NCBI GenBank assembly: GCA_025765615.1
Contig: JAIVFJ010000197.1
Span: forward strand, 1-64,000
Length of the DNA: 64,000 bases
Direction of reading: 5' to 3'
Source of the DNA: Zopfochytrium polystomum
Lineage: Eukaryota > Chytridiomycota > Chytridiomycetes > Chytridiales > Chytridiaceae
Position 1 is the stretch's first letter. Every line of letters begins with the position of its first letter. The notes below the pieces were generated by a model. That model had not been told where the DNA came from, ran no database searches, and worked only from the letters and a program-made list of their open reading frames with translations. Below, piece after piece: positions 21,201 to 32,344 of this stretch. The translations under genes were made by a program, and so were the position numbers.

Positions 21201-22113
21201 CTGATGGTCGTTTGGACGGCGCTGGAGTCGTTCCGGCCGCGGCTGGTGACCGAAGTTATTGCGAACGTGGCGGTGAACGGTAGCGTGATTGCGTACGATC
21301 AGATGCCGCATTGCGTCAATTCTAGCTTCAAGTTGAGTACTTTGGTTTTACTTCGTTGCTTCATTTTGAGGAGTGTGCTGAGGCTGACCGATGGGCTTTC
21401 AGCTATATTTGTCTTGTGGCGATGGCGCTGACGCTTGCCTACGGAGCGTTCCTGACAAACTCTGTGAAGAAGCTGCCCAGCGCTTTCAACGAATCGAAAT
21501 GGCTTGGGATTGGTAGGTTTTTGTAGTCACTGATTGGAAGCCATCGCGTCATTAAGTCGCGCCGCACATTCGTTTTGTTCACATGCAGCGATATACAACT
21601 GGGTCGTCATTGGAATTGTTCTGGTAAGCGTTTGGATAGGAGAAGGGCGCTCGTCCTTCCCATGAGACCAACACACATACTTTGCACAGAACGCCATCTC
21701 CGACTTTGCGGTGCAGGACCCAGGTAAGAGTTGGCAGCAAACAGATTTGCCTCCACTTTCACTATCTGACTCCCATCGACAGACGTTATATTTGTAATGG
21801 ACGCCCTCATGGCCATCATCACCCAAACTAGTGTCGTCGGCCTTCTAATGTGAGCATGTGGCAAAGTGTGATTTCATCGAAGTCCCTTCCTTTGGCGTAA
21901 CAAGTCATCGCCTCGCTTGAAAACAAAACAAGGGTGCCCAAAATCCTGGCCTGCCTGCGCGGCGAGGGCGACATGACCGGCTTGGCAGGGAACGGCGTCG
22001 GGCTCAGCAAAAACTCGCTCAACAATCTCACCTCGAGCTCGCACGGCAAGAGCAGCACGACGAACGCCACGCAGCTGTCGCAAGTCACGAGCGGTGGTGG
22101 GCATGGGCGCTGA
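18283..22113 (+). CDS. Class C (GABA-B-like) G-protein-coupled receptor, 16 exons
   Basis: Splicing sixteen exons at GT-AG sites gives an unbroken 901-residue protein. A hydrophobic leader (residues about 18-43) precedes a periplasmic-binding-protein-like ligand domain (about 50-600), with the family pattern CMPSATSSLLSDKLAYPSAF and QANAIMRLV. Seven helices follow: VVVLCSLFSFATVAFMAVHM, MVIGANISYAGVIYFSV, a third with ALIVKTFRIS, LLLYFGVFFAGWLALMVVW, YICLVAMALTLAYGAFL, YNWVVIGIVLNAISDFAV and MDALMAIITQTSVVGLL. A short Ser/Thr-rich cytoplasmic tail ends the protein. A Gly tract in the second intracellular loop is low-complexity. The Venus-flytrap plus 7TM order is diagnostic of class C, signalling at the plasma membrane through heterotrimeric G proteins. 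The ligand is unknown. Exon boundaries: 18283-18432, 18510-18646, 18707-18845, 18894-18926, 18979-19069, 19142-19218, 19303-19611, 19693-20127, 20261-20718, 20805-20865, 20943-21331, 21403-21512, 21589-21623, 21690-21723, 21783-21849, 21933-22113. Confidence 0.92.
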
Positions 22114-22964
22114 GGTTTGAGGGTTGTGCGTTGGTGAGGGGGAGGTTCTAATAATAAAGAAGAGGGGTATAATCCGGTAAGGAAAGTTCTGCTGGGTTCC
22201 GCGCTGATCGGCGATTCCGGTCATCTCCGACCCTGAACAGACTCCACGTAAGTGGACACTTGCGCTGTCCCTTTGGGCAAGACAGGCCCCGACGTCCACC
22301 ATCACGGTAACGTCATACGCTCCCCCACAAGCCCGCATCGTGTTTCCAATAACTCAATCACTTGGTGCAGTCGTCCCACTCAGTAACAGATCGCCTCTCA
22401 ACCATGCACGCGAGCGTGACGTATGCCGTGCCCCACGTCACTCCCAAGCACGTCGACAACATCGCGACGCGCCTTGGCCGCCGCCGCCACCGCCCCCGGC
22501 CGAGGTGACCGCGCACCTCGCCGCGGAGCTGAGGGCGAGCTGGTCGGGTTTCCTGGGCGGCGCCCGCAAGTGCGGCGAGCCGTGCGGGCGGTGCCCAAGA
22601 ATTTTTGCCCCGATCCCACGAGCAGTTTGTCCGCGTGTTCGACCTCGGCCTTTTTACAGCGGATCTGCCACTACATACCAAACGGGTCCGACTCGGACGG
22701 AGTCTCCGGGTGATATCTCTGCCTTCAAATCGTAATGTTCTCGGTTGCCTACTGGTGACGAATCCGGATCGGAAAGGCAAGCGCGAAAACAGGCTTTGCC
22801 TGCCTTGCCTATGCGGACTCCGGTCGATCACTGTGAAATGACGATTTCGATTTCCTGCCTGTGGCGCTCAAACAAGGGTCTCTCTGTCACACTCTCACTC
22901 ACTCTTACTCGCTTACAAACACACGCACACTCACAATGTCTCTCTCTGTCTCCTCCCCTTTCTG

Positions 22965-22998
<34 letters not shown>

Positions 22999-23433
22999 TC
23001 CTTCTCTGTCTATCTCTCTCTCTCTCCTCTCTCTCTCTCTTGTCTTCTCACGCGTGGATGAACCCTTGCCTTTTCGGCAACACTGTTCTTCTTGGCGCTC
23101 GCGGTTTGTGCCTTGTCAAGAAACGCGTTCTCCTTTTGGCGTCGCACAAAATCAAATCCGGAGGGAAAATTTTGGTGGCAAAAGAAGAGACACGAAAAAG
23201 GAGGCAGAGCGAGCGACAGAGAGAGGCGGAAGGAGAACACGAGAGACAGACAGAGAACAAATAAATGGGAAGGAGAGAGAGGGGGGGTGATAGGGAAAAA
23301 AATAGACGCTTCATCGCTGCTGGACCAGGGTGTCGGCACAAGCTCGACTAGAGAAGGAGGCGAGCTGATATCAACTCACTACCCTCCACGCGCGCACGTC
23401 TCCCTTCCAGCACTCTGGGTCGCAGAATAGACG
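22114..23433. other. Intergenic region with CT microsatellite
   Basis: A small open frame on the plus strand near 22403-22735 has no recognisable product. A long (CT)n-type tract with CTGT and CACT variants fills about 22921-23042, some 390 bp upstream of the next gene's start. Confidence 0.55.
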
Positions 23434-24735
23434 ATGATGACGATGACGACGAGGACGGCGTTTGCATCCATCCACCGTCGCTCTACGCTTTCGGAACAGT
23501 CGGCCTCGCGACCACCGAAAGAATCGGACCGGCAAGCTCGATCGTCCAAACCCTGGTCACTGACCCTTGCAGCCATCTCGGCCCTGGCTGGTTCCATCGC
23601 CATCTTCGCAAAACCCACCGTCGCCGACGCCGTCCGCCAGGTATCCCGCATCACCAGCGCCAAGTGCGACGCGGGCGCGGCCGGGCTCTCCCTCGTCCTC
23701 TACACGTCATCCCCGACGACCTGCAGCGCAGGGTGCAACCCTGGCACGACAACCTTCACCTCTTCGCAGTGCCTCAGCGGCGGCAGCGGCGACGCAACCA
23801 CCCCCGCGGACGCGCTCGCGGCGGCCTTTTTCGACGCCACGACGCCGTACGTGGGGTTCATCCAGTACGTGGACAGCGACTGCGCGCTGGGCGAGGCGTC
23901 GGCGGTGTTTGTGTCGATCGCGGGGTCGAGCTGCATCCCGGACGGGGCGGGCGGGTCGTACACGGCGTCGCTGTCGCTGACCACGCGCGCGGCGGTGTCG
24001 GTGTACGATACGTCGGACTGCTCGCAGGGCCCGCGGGTGAGGGAGATTGGAACGCCAGGCGCCTGCGTCGCGGGGAAGCGGTACTTTGTCGTCAAGCCGG
24101 ACGGCGTGATGGTTGTCAACGTGGGGCTGTCGCCGCCGGGGCTGCCGACGGCGACGACGTCGACACCAACGACAACAACGGCTGCCACTGTCACTGGTAC
24201 GCTGACGGGGCCGTCGCCTACGACGGCTACGACGACCACTGTGCCGCTGCCAGCGTCTTCGTCGCCGTCCTCCGCGCCATCGTCCTCGCCCGCTAGCTCG
24301 AAGCAGTCGACAAAATCGTCCAAGTCAAAGTCGTCGAGCAGCAGCGCTTCGCCCACTTCCTCCTCCGCGTCATCGTCGTCCAACGCTGCAATCTTCAACA
24401 CGAGTCAGTTCACCACCATTCCAACAACGACGACGGCGACGACGACGCCAGCGACCTCGACAAAGTCGCCGATCCTCAACACGAGCGAGCTGACCGCCAC
24501 GAAACCGGCCATTACGACGACCGCCACCGCCTCGTCGGTTTCCTCGACCGATTATTTCGCGGGCACGCAGACGAGCTCCGTGCCGGCGTGGACCACTGCG
24601 TCAGCGGCGACGGCAACCGACACGGTGACGGCCGACGGACGGGTGTTGTACTCGACCGCGCAAAGGGACGAATGGTGCCCCTTGCTTGGCACCGCGGCTG
24701 CCGCGTTTGCTCTGGCCGTCGCATTGTTGGTCTAA
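23434..24735 (+). CDS. Ser/Thr-rich GPI-type cell-surface protein (433 aa)
   Basis: Single exon. A hydrophobic N-terminal stretch at residues about 43-60 is a probable signal anchor preceded by a basic leader. Residues about 70-225 form a Cys-containing domain (Cys pairs in SAKCDAG, CSAGCNPG, DSDCALG, SSCIPDG, DCSQGPR). Residues about 235-400 are Ser/Thr/Pro-rich, as in O-mannosylated wall proteins, with a repeated motif ([IL][FL]NTS[QE][FL]T). The end is hydrophobic with no charged tail (AAAAFALAVALLV), typical of a GPI signal. A wall or surface adhesin-like role is inferred; the domain itself is not recognised. Confidence 0.75.
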   Translation: MMTMTTRTAFASIHRRSTLSEQSASRPPKESDRQARSSKPWSLTLAAISALAGSIAIFAKPTVADAVRQVSRITSAKCDAGAAGLSLVLYTSSPTTCSAGCNPGTTTFTSSQCLSGGSGDATTPADALAAAFFDATTPYVGFIQYVDSDCALGEASAVFVSIAGSSCIPDGAGGSYTASLSLTTRAAVSVYDTSDCSQGPRVREIGTPGACVAGKRYFVVKPDGVMVVNVGLSPPGLPTATTSTPTTTTAATVTGTLTGPSPTTATTTTVPLPASSSPSSAPSSSPASSKQSTKSSKSKSSSSSASPTSSSASSSSNAAIFNTSQFTTIPTTTTATTTPATSTKSPILNTSELTATKPAITTTATASSVSSTDYFAGTQTSSVPAWTTASAATATDTVTADGRVLYSTAQRDEWCPLLGTAAAAFALAVALLV

Positions 24736-25877
24736 CTGTAGAGGCCACTCACGTGCCCTGACGCGAAAAGCCTGTTTGCTGGCTGCGTCTCCTTTCCGTT
24801 GTACCAGTCACTGCTATCCACACTGAAAAACCTCCCTCCCACTCCGTCCTTCCCGTTTGCCTTTCCGCTCCCAGCTTCGCCAAACCAAAATGAACAATGT
24901 ACCTATTGCAGTATCTGTGTTTTCCCCCCAGTTCTCTTGTTTTCGTTCGTGCCATCGCTCAATTTCTCATGCCCATCGCTCGCCACTGCCAAAAATCAAT
25001 TATCCGATTGAAACTGAGCCCAGGCCGCCGCCAACCGTCGACCGCCAAAGTCAGCGGCAGCGGCTTTTGCATTGTCTCGGTCGGATTCCAAAAACCGATC
25101 GCCTTTTTTTGGTTGTTGTTTCCATGATTCTCTTTTTTTGCCGCTTCAGTAAGCGCTTGTTTTCCAGCCCCAGTTCTCCCGCGCCCAGCTTCCCCGCCCG
25201 ATATAGAGATGTCTTCGTCGACTTTTCCTTCTTCCTTGATGTCTGCTCCCGGTGCAAAGAGTAAAAGAACCGCACATATGCAGTGCCGCGGTCGGAAGAA
25301 TTTGGAGAGAGTGCCCAAGCGTGCCTCGTGACTAATGGCGAAACCGCGGATATTTTTATCTTTTCCGTTGTCTTGGCCCGTTGAAGAACACCGCAGGCAA
25401 TCCAAATCAAATCCGTGTCTGCTGATGCACTTCAGACAGAAAAAGACACAGTTTGGAAGAAAAACAAGAAAGAAATGAGCTTTTCAAATCCGCCCTTTTT
25501 CCTTTTTCGGCACACTTGACACCACATTTAGGAACGTTTTTTTTCATTTTGTTTTTTTTCGCTTTGGACAGGTGGGAGGCGTCGAAAATCCGCGCTTTCA
25601 ACTTATTTGTCGGTGGTCGGGTCGCGTGACGCAGGCGGGTTTAATTACAAGATGTGTGAGTGGCGTGCAAATGCGTCCGTTTTAGTTTCGCTGTCGGGAG
25701 GATCGAGCCGCGGATTCCCGATACACCAAGACCTGCCAAGGGCCTCCCTTTAAAAAGCTTGCCTCCTCCAACAAACGGACTTGCTCATCCCACCCGCGAC
25801 GCAGCTGCCTCCGGAACCACAATAGCAGCAACAGCCACCCTCGTACTCGAACCGCCCCAACACCATTACCAAGAATC
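24736..25877. other. Non-coding interval
   Basis: About 1.1 kb between two plus-strand genes. No recognisable gene is present; it should contain the 3' end of one transcript and the promoter of the next. Confidence 0.5.
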
Positions 25878-27562
25878 ATGGTCGAAACAATCATCTGCCG
25901 CGCCGCCGTTGCGATGACCCCTGACCAGCCGCCCGGTGAGTGTCTCCCGCGCGTTCGCCACATGTTTGGCTGCCCCACCCCTTTTTGCCCTAGCCCCCCT
26001 ACGTTTCTACGCCGCCTCACCCCCGCTCGCCCCACCAAACACCATCACAGCCATTCGAACTGTTCAAGTTCGCGCACCCCGCGCCGACGAGATCCGAATC
26101 AAGATGCTCGCGACAGGAGGTAATCAACCAATTCCGCCTCTCGGCCGCCCAGAAAACCTGACTACCCACATCCCCCGCCGCCTCCGTTTACCCTCGAAAA
26201 AAGTCTGCCACACCGACCTCGGCGCCATCACGGGCCACATGCCCGCCGCGAAATTCCCGCTGATCGCCGGGCACGAAGGCGTTGGCGAGGTGGAATCGGT
26301 CGGATCGGACGTGCGCGGGTTCGCGGTCGGCGACCGGGTGATGCCCTTGTGGGTTCCCGCGTGCGGGCGGTGCCCGATGTGCGAGCACATGAGCGAGCGG
26401 ACGAACGTGTGCGCCGAGTTTACGATCGGGAACCGGGACGGGGATTACTTCAAGTTTGCCGACGGCGAGAGGGCCGGGGAGACGGTGCATCAGCTTATGG
26501 GGACGGGCACGTTTGCCGAGTATACGAGTTGAGTGTGGACGGCGGGTGATTCGCGAGTGGGCGGCGGGTTGTGTTTCCCACGGGCAAGCGCTGATGTTTT
26601 GCTGCTCGTTTTCCAACTGTCACAGTCGTCCCACAGTGGGGCGCGGTCAAGATCGACCCAAAGGCGCCTCCTGAGAAGGTGTGCCTTCTTGCGTGCGGTT
26701 TCTCGACGGGGTAAGCTCTCGTGCTCCGAGTTTCGGCCGCGGGCTCCGATTTCTTTCCGACAAAAAAAAAACCTAACTCTGCGATCCATCCAACAGCTAC
26801 GGCTCCTCGGTCAACGTCGCGGGCGTCACCGCCGGCTCGACCGTCGCAGTCTTTGGCCTTGGCGGGGTCGGGCTGGCTGCAATCACGGGTGCGCGAGCGG
26901 CGGGGGCGAAGCGGATCATCGCGGTGGACGTCAACCCGGGGAAGGAGGCGCTCGCGCTGAAGCTGGGCGCGACGGACTTTTTGAATCCGACGGCGCTGCC
27001 GGCAGCGAAGGGCGCAACGCAGGCGGAGGGGAAGAAGCGGACGACGCAGGACGTGATCAAGGAGATGACGGGCGGGCTCGGGGTGGACTATTCCGTCGAG
27101 TGCGCGGGGCACGCGGCGGCGGTGCGGTCGGCGCTGGAGTGCATCAACCCGTTTTGGGGCGTTAGCGTCGTCGCGGGTGTGACGCCTGGGGAGGCGGCTG
27201 TGCTTCCGGAGGACATGTTGACAGGTGAGCGTCACTCTTTTTTTTTCAATGTTGGCGACGAGCACTAAATACTAGCACGTTCCAAAAACCGCTTCTAGGC
27301 AAGACCTGGAAAGGAGCTATATTCGGCGGTTTTAAGGGCAAAGACATTCCTAGACTCGTGGAAGCGTACCAGGATGGGAAACTTCCACTCGACACCTGTA
27401 GGTTTTGTGAGCGCCGACTTCTATTAGTAATTTGCTCACACAACAAACTTCTATTACTCCTCCAACGCAGTCGTCTCACATTCGATGTCTTTGGATGAAA
27501 TCAACACGGCGTTTGATCTGATGAAGGCCGGCAAGTCCATCCGCACCGTTCTCACATTCTAG
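25878..27562 (+). CDS. Zinc alcohol dehydrogenase, class III (S-(hydroxymethyl)glutathione dehydrogenase) type
   Basis: Seven exons (25878-25935, 26051-26119, 26204-26527, 26626-26710, 26797-27224, 27299-27397, 27471-27562) join into 384 residues, the normal family length. Catalytic-zinc ligands appear in VCHTDLGA, in [12 protein letters not shown] and in [11 protein letters not shown]. The structural-zinc lobe is [17 protein letters not shown], whose last spacing is two residues longer than the usual C-x2-C-x2-C-x7-C. The NAD fold shows [12 protein letters not shown] and the cofactor-ribose Asp in [21 protein letters not shown] is strongly class III-like. Expected role: NAD-dependent oxidation of S-hydroxymethylglutathione in formaldehyde and nitrosoglutathione metabolism, in the cytosol. 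Confidence 0.92.
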
Positions 27563-28166
27563 GAACCGTAGAGTACCGGGGCGGGGTGTTTGAAAGTTTG
27601 TTTTTTGGAAATTTTGTTCAACTCTTTCTCGGTGTCTGTGCTCGAATAAACTGTACCAAAATCCCAAGCAATCAAGTGTTTTCGCAAAACAACTTTTTGT
27701 TTGTTTGGGATTTCGGAAGTTCCCCGCAAAATGCATGGACGGAATCACACGAAAAAAAAAAAAGTGTATGCATGCGCAAAGAAAGAAATACACTAAATAA
27801 TTTGGCGCAGAGGAAAAGCGAGACCGAAAGCAGGCTGAGTTCGCGGAACCAGCAAGAGAAGCGGGAGATACCGAGAGAGAGTAACGTTCAAAGGCTGGGC
27901 CAGTAACCGTCACCAACCCACAAGCACGCTCTCTCTCTCTCTCTCTCTCACTCTCTCTCACTCCCTCTCTCCCTCACTCCCTCACTCTCACTCCCCCTCA
28001 CACACACACTCTGTCTCTCTCTCTTTCTCTCTCTCTCTTTCTCTCCCACATTGTTCTCGCCCTCTCCGGCTCCCAATTGTGACTGCTATCGGGCAGCGTC
28101 GACGGAATAATAAAAGGAGAGCAACTAAACACATCCCCGAAACTAAAAACATAAACACAAAACACA
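27563..28166. repeat. Intergenic region with CT microsatellite
   Basis: A CT-rich tract (CTCTCT with CACT and CCCT variants) covers about 27928-28047, some 120 bp upstream of the start codon at 28167. Confidence 0.7.
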
Positions 28167-28560
28167 ATGCGCTGCACCACGGTCATCCTCGCCCTCACCG
28201 GTGTCGCCATCGGACTACTCGCACACCCGACTACCCCTGGGGTCCTTGCTCGGTGAGTGTAAACGCGCCAACCGTGTCGGGGGGCCATCTTTTGCACGAC
28301 ATGGTACAACTCCCTCACCCCACTGCGACGGACGTTTCACCCAACGCACTCCGAAGCACCATCCCGGAAGCCAACCTCCGCGGTGACTCCGCCGACGTCG
28401 ACTGGGACAAGGCTCCCATCTTTCGATGAGGACCCAACTCGCCACGTGTGGGGGGAGTCAGCTCGGACTACAGCGGCCCTCCAAAGTGGGACGAGACGCC
28501 GCCGTTGTCGCCCAGGCAAGCCGTCCGCGTTCGGCAGCTCGCGGTCGTCGCCGCCCGTTG
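28167..28560 (+). pseudogene. Decayed member of the PKFDETP secreted family (forward copy)
   Basis: Exon 1 is intact (MRCTTVILALTGVAIGLLAH..., signal peptide, then GT splice site) and matches exon 1 of the gene at 29336-30425. The second exon begins IPEANLRGDSADVDWDKAPI, like IPHANLRADSAGAVDWSKPP in the intact gene, but then hits a stop. The later piece DYSGPPKWDETPPLSP is in another frame. At least one frameshift and no long C-terminal region remain. Confidence 0.75.
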
Positions 28561-28579
28561 CTGCGGGCGCGGCGCTTTG

Positions 28580-28960
28580 GTGACTACGGCGGCATCTCGT
28601 CGAACTTTGGCGGGTTGTTGTAGTCGACCTTGGCCCTGGTGTGGCTGCACGCGCGAGGCGGGTTTGGGGTTCTTCCAGTCGACGGCGGAGGGGTCGATGA
28701 GGGAGGTTTGCGCGTGGGAGGGTGCTGGGAATGGGGGCTCGGGGGCAACGATTGAAGACGGGGCGCGGGGAGTCGTGTTTCGCGAATGCCAACAACACGA
28801 ACCGTTGTTCCCGTTCGCTCTTCGTACTTCATTGTTAGGGAGCGGCGCGAGCTCTGAGGGACAGTGCAGTTGGGAGAGATGGGGCTCTCAGTGCCCCATC
28901 CCCCCCTCTCACTCTGCCACCGGGAGCGGCTCAGAGGCGCCTTTGCGCCGGCACTCACGT
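28580..28960 (-). pseudogene. Decayed member of the PKFDETP family (reverse copy)
   Basis: On the minus strand, SLIDPSAVDWKNPKP and VDYNNPPKFDEMPP match the intact gene's AVDWSKPP and VEYSKPPKFDETPP, but lie in different frames. With the forward copy it forms two facing fragments that meet near 28570. Confidence 0.65.
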
Positions 28961-28980
28961 CTGGTTGTTCGGGCGGGGGT

Positions 28981-29335
28981 CCGCAATGATAGCGTAAGTC
29001 GACGCTCTGGTCGGAATCAGGTGTCAGCGGTTATCGGCTGATTTTGACTTTTTTCCCCTTTTTTTGGAAATTCGTTACACTGACGCTATTCATCCTTATT
29101 CAGCACAACACGACACGACAAAGAAGCAAACGGAACGGTAATTGCAGGGAACTTTAACTAAAAAAAAAAAACCAAAAAAACAAAACAAGGAAAACGGAAC
29201 CAAAAAGCGAAGGCGACATAACATGCGAATTTCATCTCCCTCCTCGGCGTCACTTTGCCCCCCTACCCTCCAAATCGAGTAGTGACCGGCAGCAACCGCC
29301 ACCAGGGGTTCCGGACACACGCAAAAACCCAATCA
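28981..29335. other. Non-coding interval
   Basis: A/T-run-rich spacer containing the predicted 3' end of the minus-strand gene that follows. No gene is seen. Confidence 0.5.
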
Positions 29336-30425
29336 TCACACGCTCCACGCCTTCTTGAGCACCTTCTTTTGCGCCGGCGAGCTCTGCGCCGTGGCCGCAC
29401 CTCCACCGCTCTTCCCGTGCCGCGCAACCGCCGCGTCCGCCGCCTTCTCCGTGTTCTTCTTCCTGTCGGTGTGGCTGCCTTCTGGTGAAGCACCACCAGC
29501 CGCACCACCCTTCTTGCCTGGCACGACCTTCTTGAACCCGCTCGAAATCGCGGCGGTCGTTTTCCCTGTGCCGCTCCTGATCGCGGCGCCGGTCTTGCGC
29601 GCCGAGTTTGCGAGGCTGGACCCGGCGCCCATGACGGAGTCTTTCATGCGCGACAAGACGTTCTTCTTTGCCGGTTTCTCGGCGGAGGGGGAGGTGGCGC
29701 CTGAGCCTGAGCCGGAGCCGGAGTGCTTGCTGGCGGAGGTCGAGGCCTCGTGGTCGTTCTTACCCGACGGGCGACGCGCGAGAGGGGAATGCGCGCCGAC
29801 CGACGAGCCGGACGACGAGAGGGACGACGCGGCCGAAGCCGACGACGCGGACGACGACGAGCTCTCCAGTACGGGCCGCTTCCCCGAGCCCGACCGTTTC
29901 GGCGACGGGGTCTCGTCAAACTTTGGTCCTCCCGAGTTCTGGCGTTTGGGCGAGGATGGGGGGGTCTCGTCGAACTTTGGCGGCTTGCTGTATTCAACGG
30001 CACCGCCGCCACCGGCGCGGGGCGGGTCGCCCGGGTAGACGTCGTAGACGGGAGGTTTGCTCCAGTCGACCGCTCCGGCGGAGTCGGCGCGGAGGTTGGC
30101 GTGTGGGATGGTTCTGTGGAGTGGGAGGGTAGACGAGAGGGAAAGGTAAAGTCGAAAGGGGGGGATTAGGTGTGCTGGTGGGGGATTGCGGGGTTTTTGT
30201 TATGCCGGGCCAGGATGAGGAAACTGTGGCGCTCGGCAGGCTTTTGCTATATTTCCTCCCTTTCAGACTGTCGTGTTCTTTCTTTCTGGTGGTGGTGGGG
30301 AGTAGAGGGACGGTACCAAGGAGATGGATGCCTACTCACCGAGCGAGGGCACCAGGGGCAGCCGCGTTGCCGAGCAGGCCGACGGCGACGCCAATGGCCG
30401 CAAGAAGGACGGTAGCAGTGCGCAT
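29336..30425 (-). CDS. Secreted PKFDETP-motif protein (287 aa), function unknown
   Basis: Two exons (30425-30340 and 30113-29336) joined at a GT-AG intron give 287 residues. The first 28 residues are a signal peptide (TVLLAAIGVAVGLLG). Three tandem variants of a short motif follow: VDWSKPPVYD, VEYSKPPKFDETPP and GGPKFDETPSP. Then come a Ser-rich region and a basic C-terminus (residues about 175-287) with RMKDSVMGAGSSLANSARK, possibly amphipathic. No known domain is recognised. Two decayed relatives lie at 28.2-29.0 kb. A secreted, lineage-specific protein is inferred. Confidence 0.75.
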
Positions 30426-31014
30426 TGCTGTGGGCTGAGATCAGGAGGGAAGTGGGGGAGGGAGGGTATTTTCGTGTTGCTGTTTTTTTCTTTTCGAACT
30501 GCTCGCTTAGACCTCTCTTTCTCTCTTTATTCTTCCTGTTCCGAAGGGCCTCGGGGCAATTCCGCAACCAAAGTGAATGGGTTGGGGGGACAGACAGATG
30601 GCCGTGAGGGGATAGAGAGAGAGAGAGAGTGTGTGTGTGTGTGTGTGTGGGTGTATGTGTGAATGAATGAAACAGAGAGCGAATGCCCGGTGCGTCCCGT
30701 CCGCACACACACAAACAAACATTCCAGCGGGCTGAGCCGATGCCCAAAAAAAAAAAATAAAAATAAAAATAAAAATAAAAAATAAAAAAGAAAACAATCA
30801 AAGAAAGAAAAAAAGCCGACAAAAAGCAAGAGACACACGCGAAACGAACGAACGAACGCGCGGGCTGAGGCAGTCGCGCATTGCGTGTGTCTGTCCGCGG
30901 CACCCTATTTCACCCTCGCCCCGTCCATCAACGGAATTTAACACGATTAAGGAAACCTTCACTCCAAAAGAAAAAAAAGGCAAAAGCCACCCCCCTTCTC
31001 ACCACCAAGACAAC
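30426..31014. other. Divergent intergenic region
   Basis: Between divergent genes. It contains a GA/GT microsatellite at about 30618-30660 and an AAATA repeat at about 30748-30790. Confidence 0.6.
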
Positions 31015-32344
31015 ATGGCTCCGCCCTCGCGGTCGCGCAGGTCGCCGGCGGTCACCCTCACCCTCACCCTCACCCTCCTCGCCGCCTTCCTCCTCCTCCT
31101 CCTCCTCTCCACACCCCGCCCCACCCACGCCGACCCCTCGCCGCTCATCATCCACCACCGCTCCTCGCGGCTGATCGTGACCGACAAGATCCTGCCGGCG
31201 CGCACGGGGCAAAAGAAGGGCGAGGTGCACTCGCGCAACACGGACTGCATGGTCGGCAAGGTGACGGTGGTCAGCTGGCTGCGGCGCTACGACTTGTGCG
31301 AGGTGGACGTGGGGATTGCAGAGTTGTGCGAGAAGTGAGTGTTCCTTTTTTTTTTTTTTTTTTGTTTTTGTTGTTTGTTGTTGGTTACTTTCTTTTGGCG
31401 CGGCGTGACGTCTTGCTTCGAGAGGGAGCGGGGCTAACGTTACCTGTTTGTATTGAAAACTCTTATAGGCGCGACGACCGTGGCGCGTACGATCTTGCGT
31501 GGGACGCGCACAGGCAGGCTGGGTACGTTTTTTTTTTTTTACTTTCTCTCTCCCCAGGTCCATGTTGTACTTTGCAAGTCTTGTTATTTATGCTGACCCT
31601 TTTCCACCAAAGCTACAACTGCGGCGGTCGGCAGAAAAGCTTCAAGGGCAACGAGCACCACACGGTCTGCAAGAAGCTGCTCGACGGGAAAAAGTACAAG
31701 GACCTCGCTGGAATGTACAGCGCGCTCAGTTGAGTGAACCCCCCTCCCCCACCCCCCATCTCCCACTTCTTCATTCGATTTTGCTCCCCCCTCTAACTCG
31801 TATCGGCCTCACCCCCCTCTCTCTCCCAAAAAAAGAATGCCAAAAATCCGGCCCCTCCCGCGCGGCGCCGCCGCCCGAAGTGCAAGCCGCCATGGCGCGT
31901 CGTCTCAAGAAGGCGGCCGAGGCCAAGAAGCGCATCGAGGAGGCGAAGAAGAAGGCCGAGGAGGCGAAAAAGACTGCTGCCGCTGCGGCGGCCGCCAAGG
32001 CCGCGGCCGACGCCAAGGCCAAGGAGGCCGCCAAGGCGGGTACGACTTCGCGGGAGGTCAAGGGATCGTCGACGGATGGCAAGAAGAAGAAGAAGAAGGG
32101 GAAGAAGGGCAAGAAGGAAACGAAGGAAGGGAAGGGGAAGAAGGGGAAGAAGGCTGCGGCGGAGGCGGGAGACGGGGCAGACAAGAAGAAGAAGAAGAAG
32201 AAGAAGGCTAAGGCGGAGGCGGCTGCGGCTGCGGCTGCGGTGCAGGCACCCGCTGCTGCAGCGCCCGCTACGGCGCCCGCTGCGGCACCGGCGACGGCAC
32301 CAGTGGCTGCACAGGCCCCGGTTGCGGCGACTGGCGCAAAGTAA
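31015..32344 (+). CDS. Secreted protein with Lys/Ala-rich helical tail (332 aa)
   Basis: Four exons (31015-31334, 31469-31522, 31613-31728, 31836-32344) give 332 residues. The N-terminus is a signal peptide (TLTLTLTLLAAFLLLLLLS, cleavage after THA). Residues about 40-165 form a small domain with conserved-looking Cys (NTDCMVG, YDLCEVD, ELCEK, YNCGGRQ, TVCKK, KCQKS), compatible with disulfides. From about 180 the protein is a Lys/Glu/Ala coiled coil, then Lys runs and an Ala/Pro tail. No known domain is recognised. Confidence 0.7.

Noticed and set aside
22340..22735. 131-codon plus-strand frame downstream of the GPCR
   Set aside because: Arg/Pro-rich composition changes abruptly, there is no domain and no clear start context, and it looks like a chance GC-rich frame.
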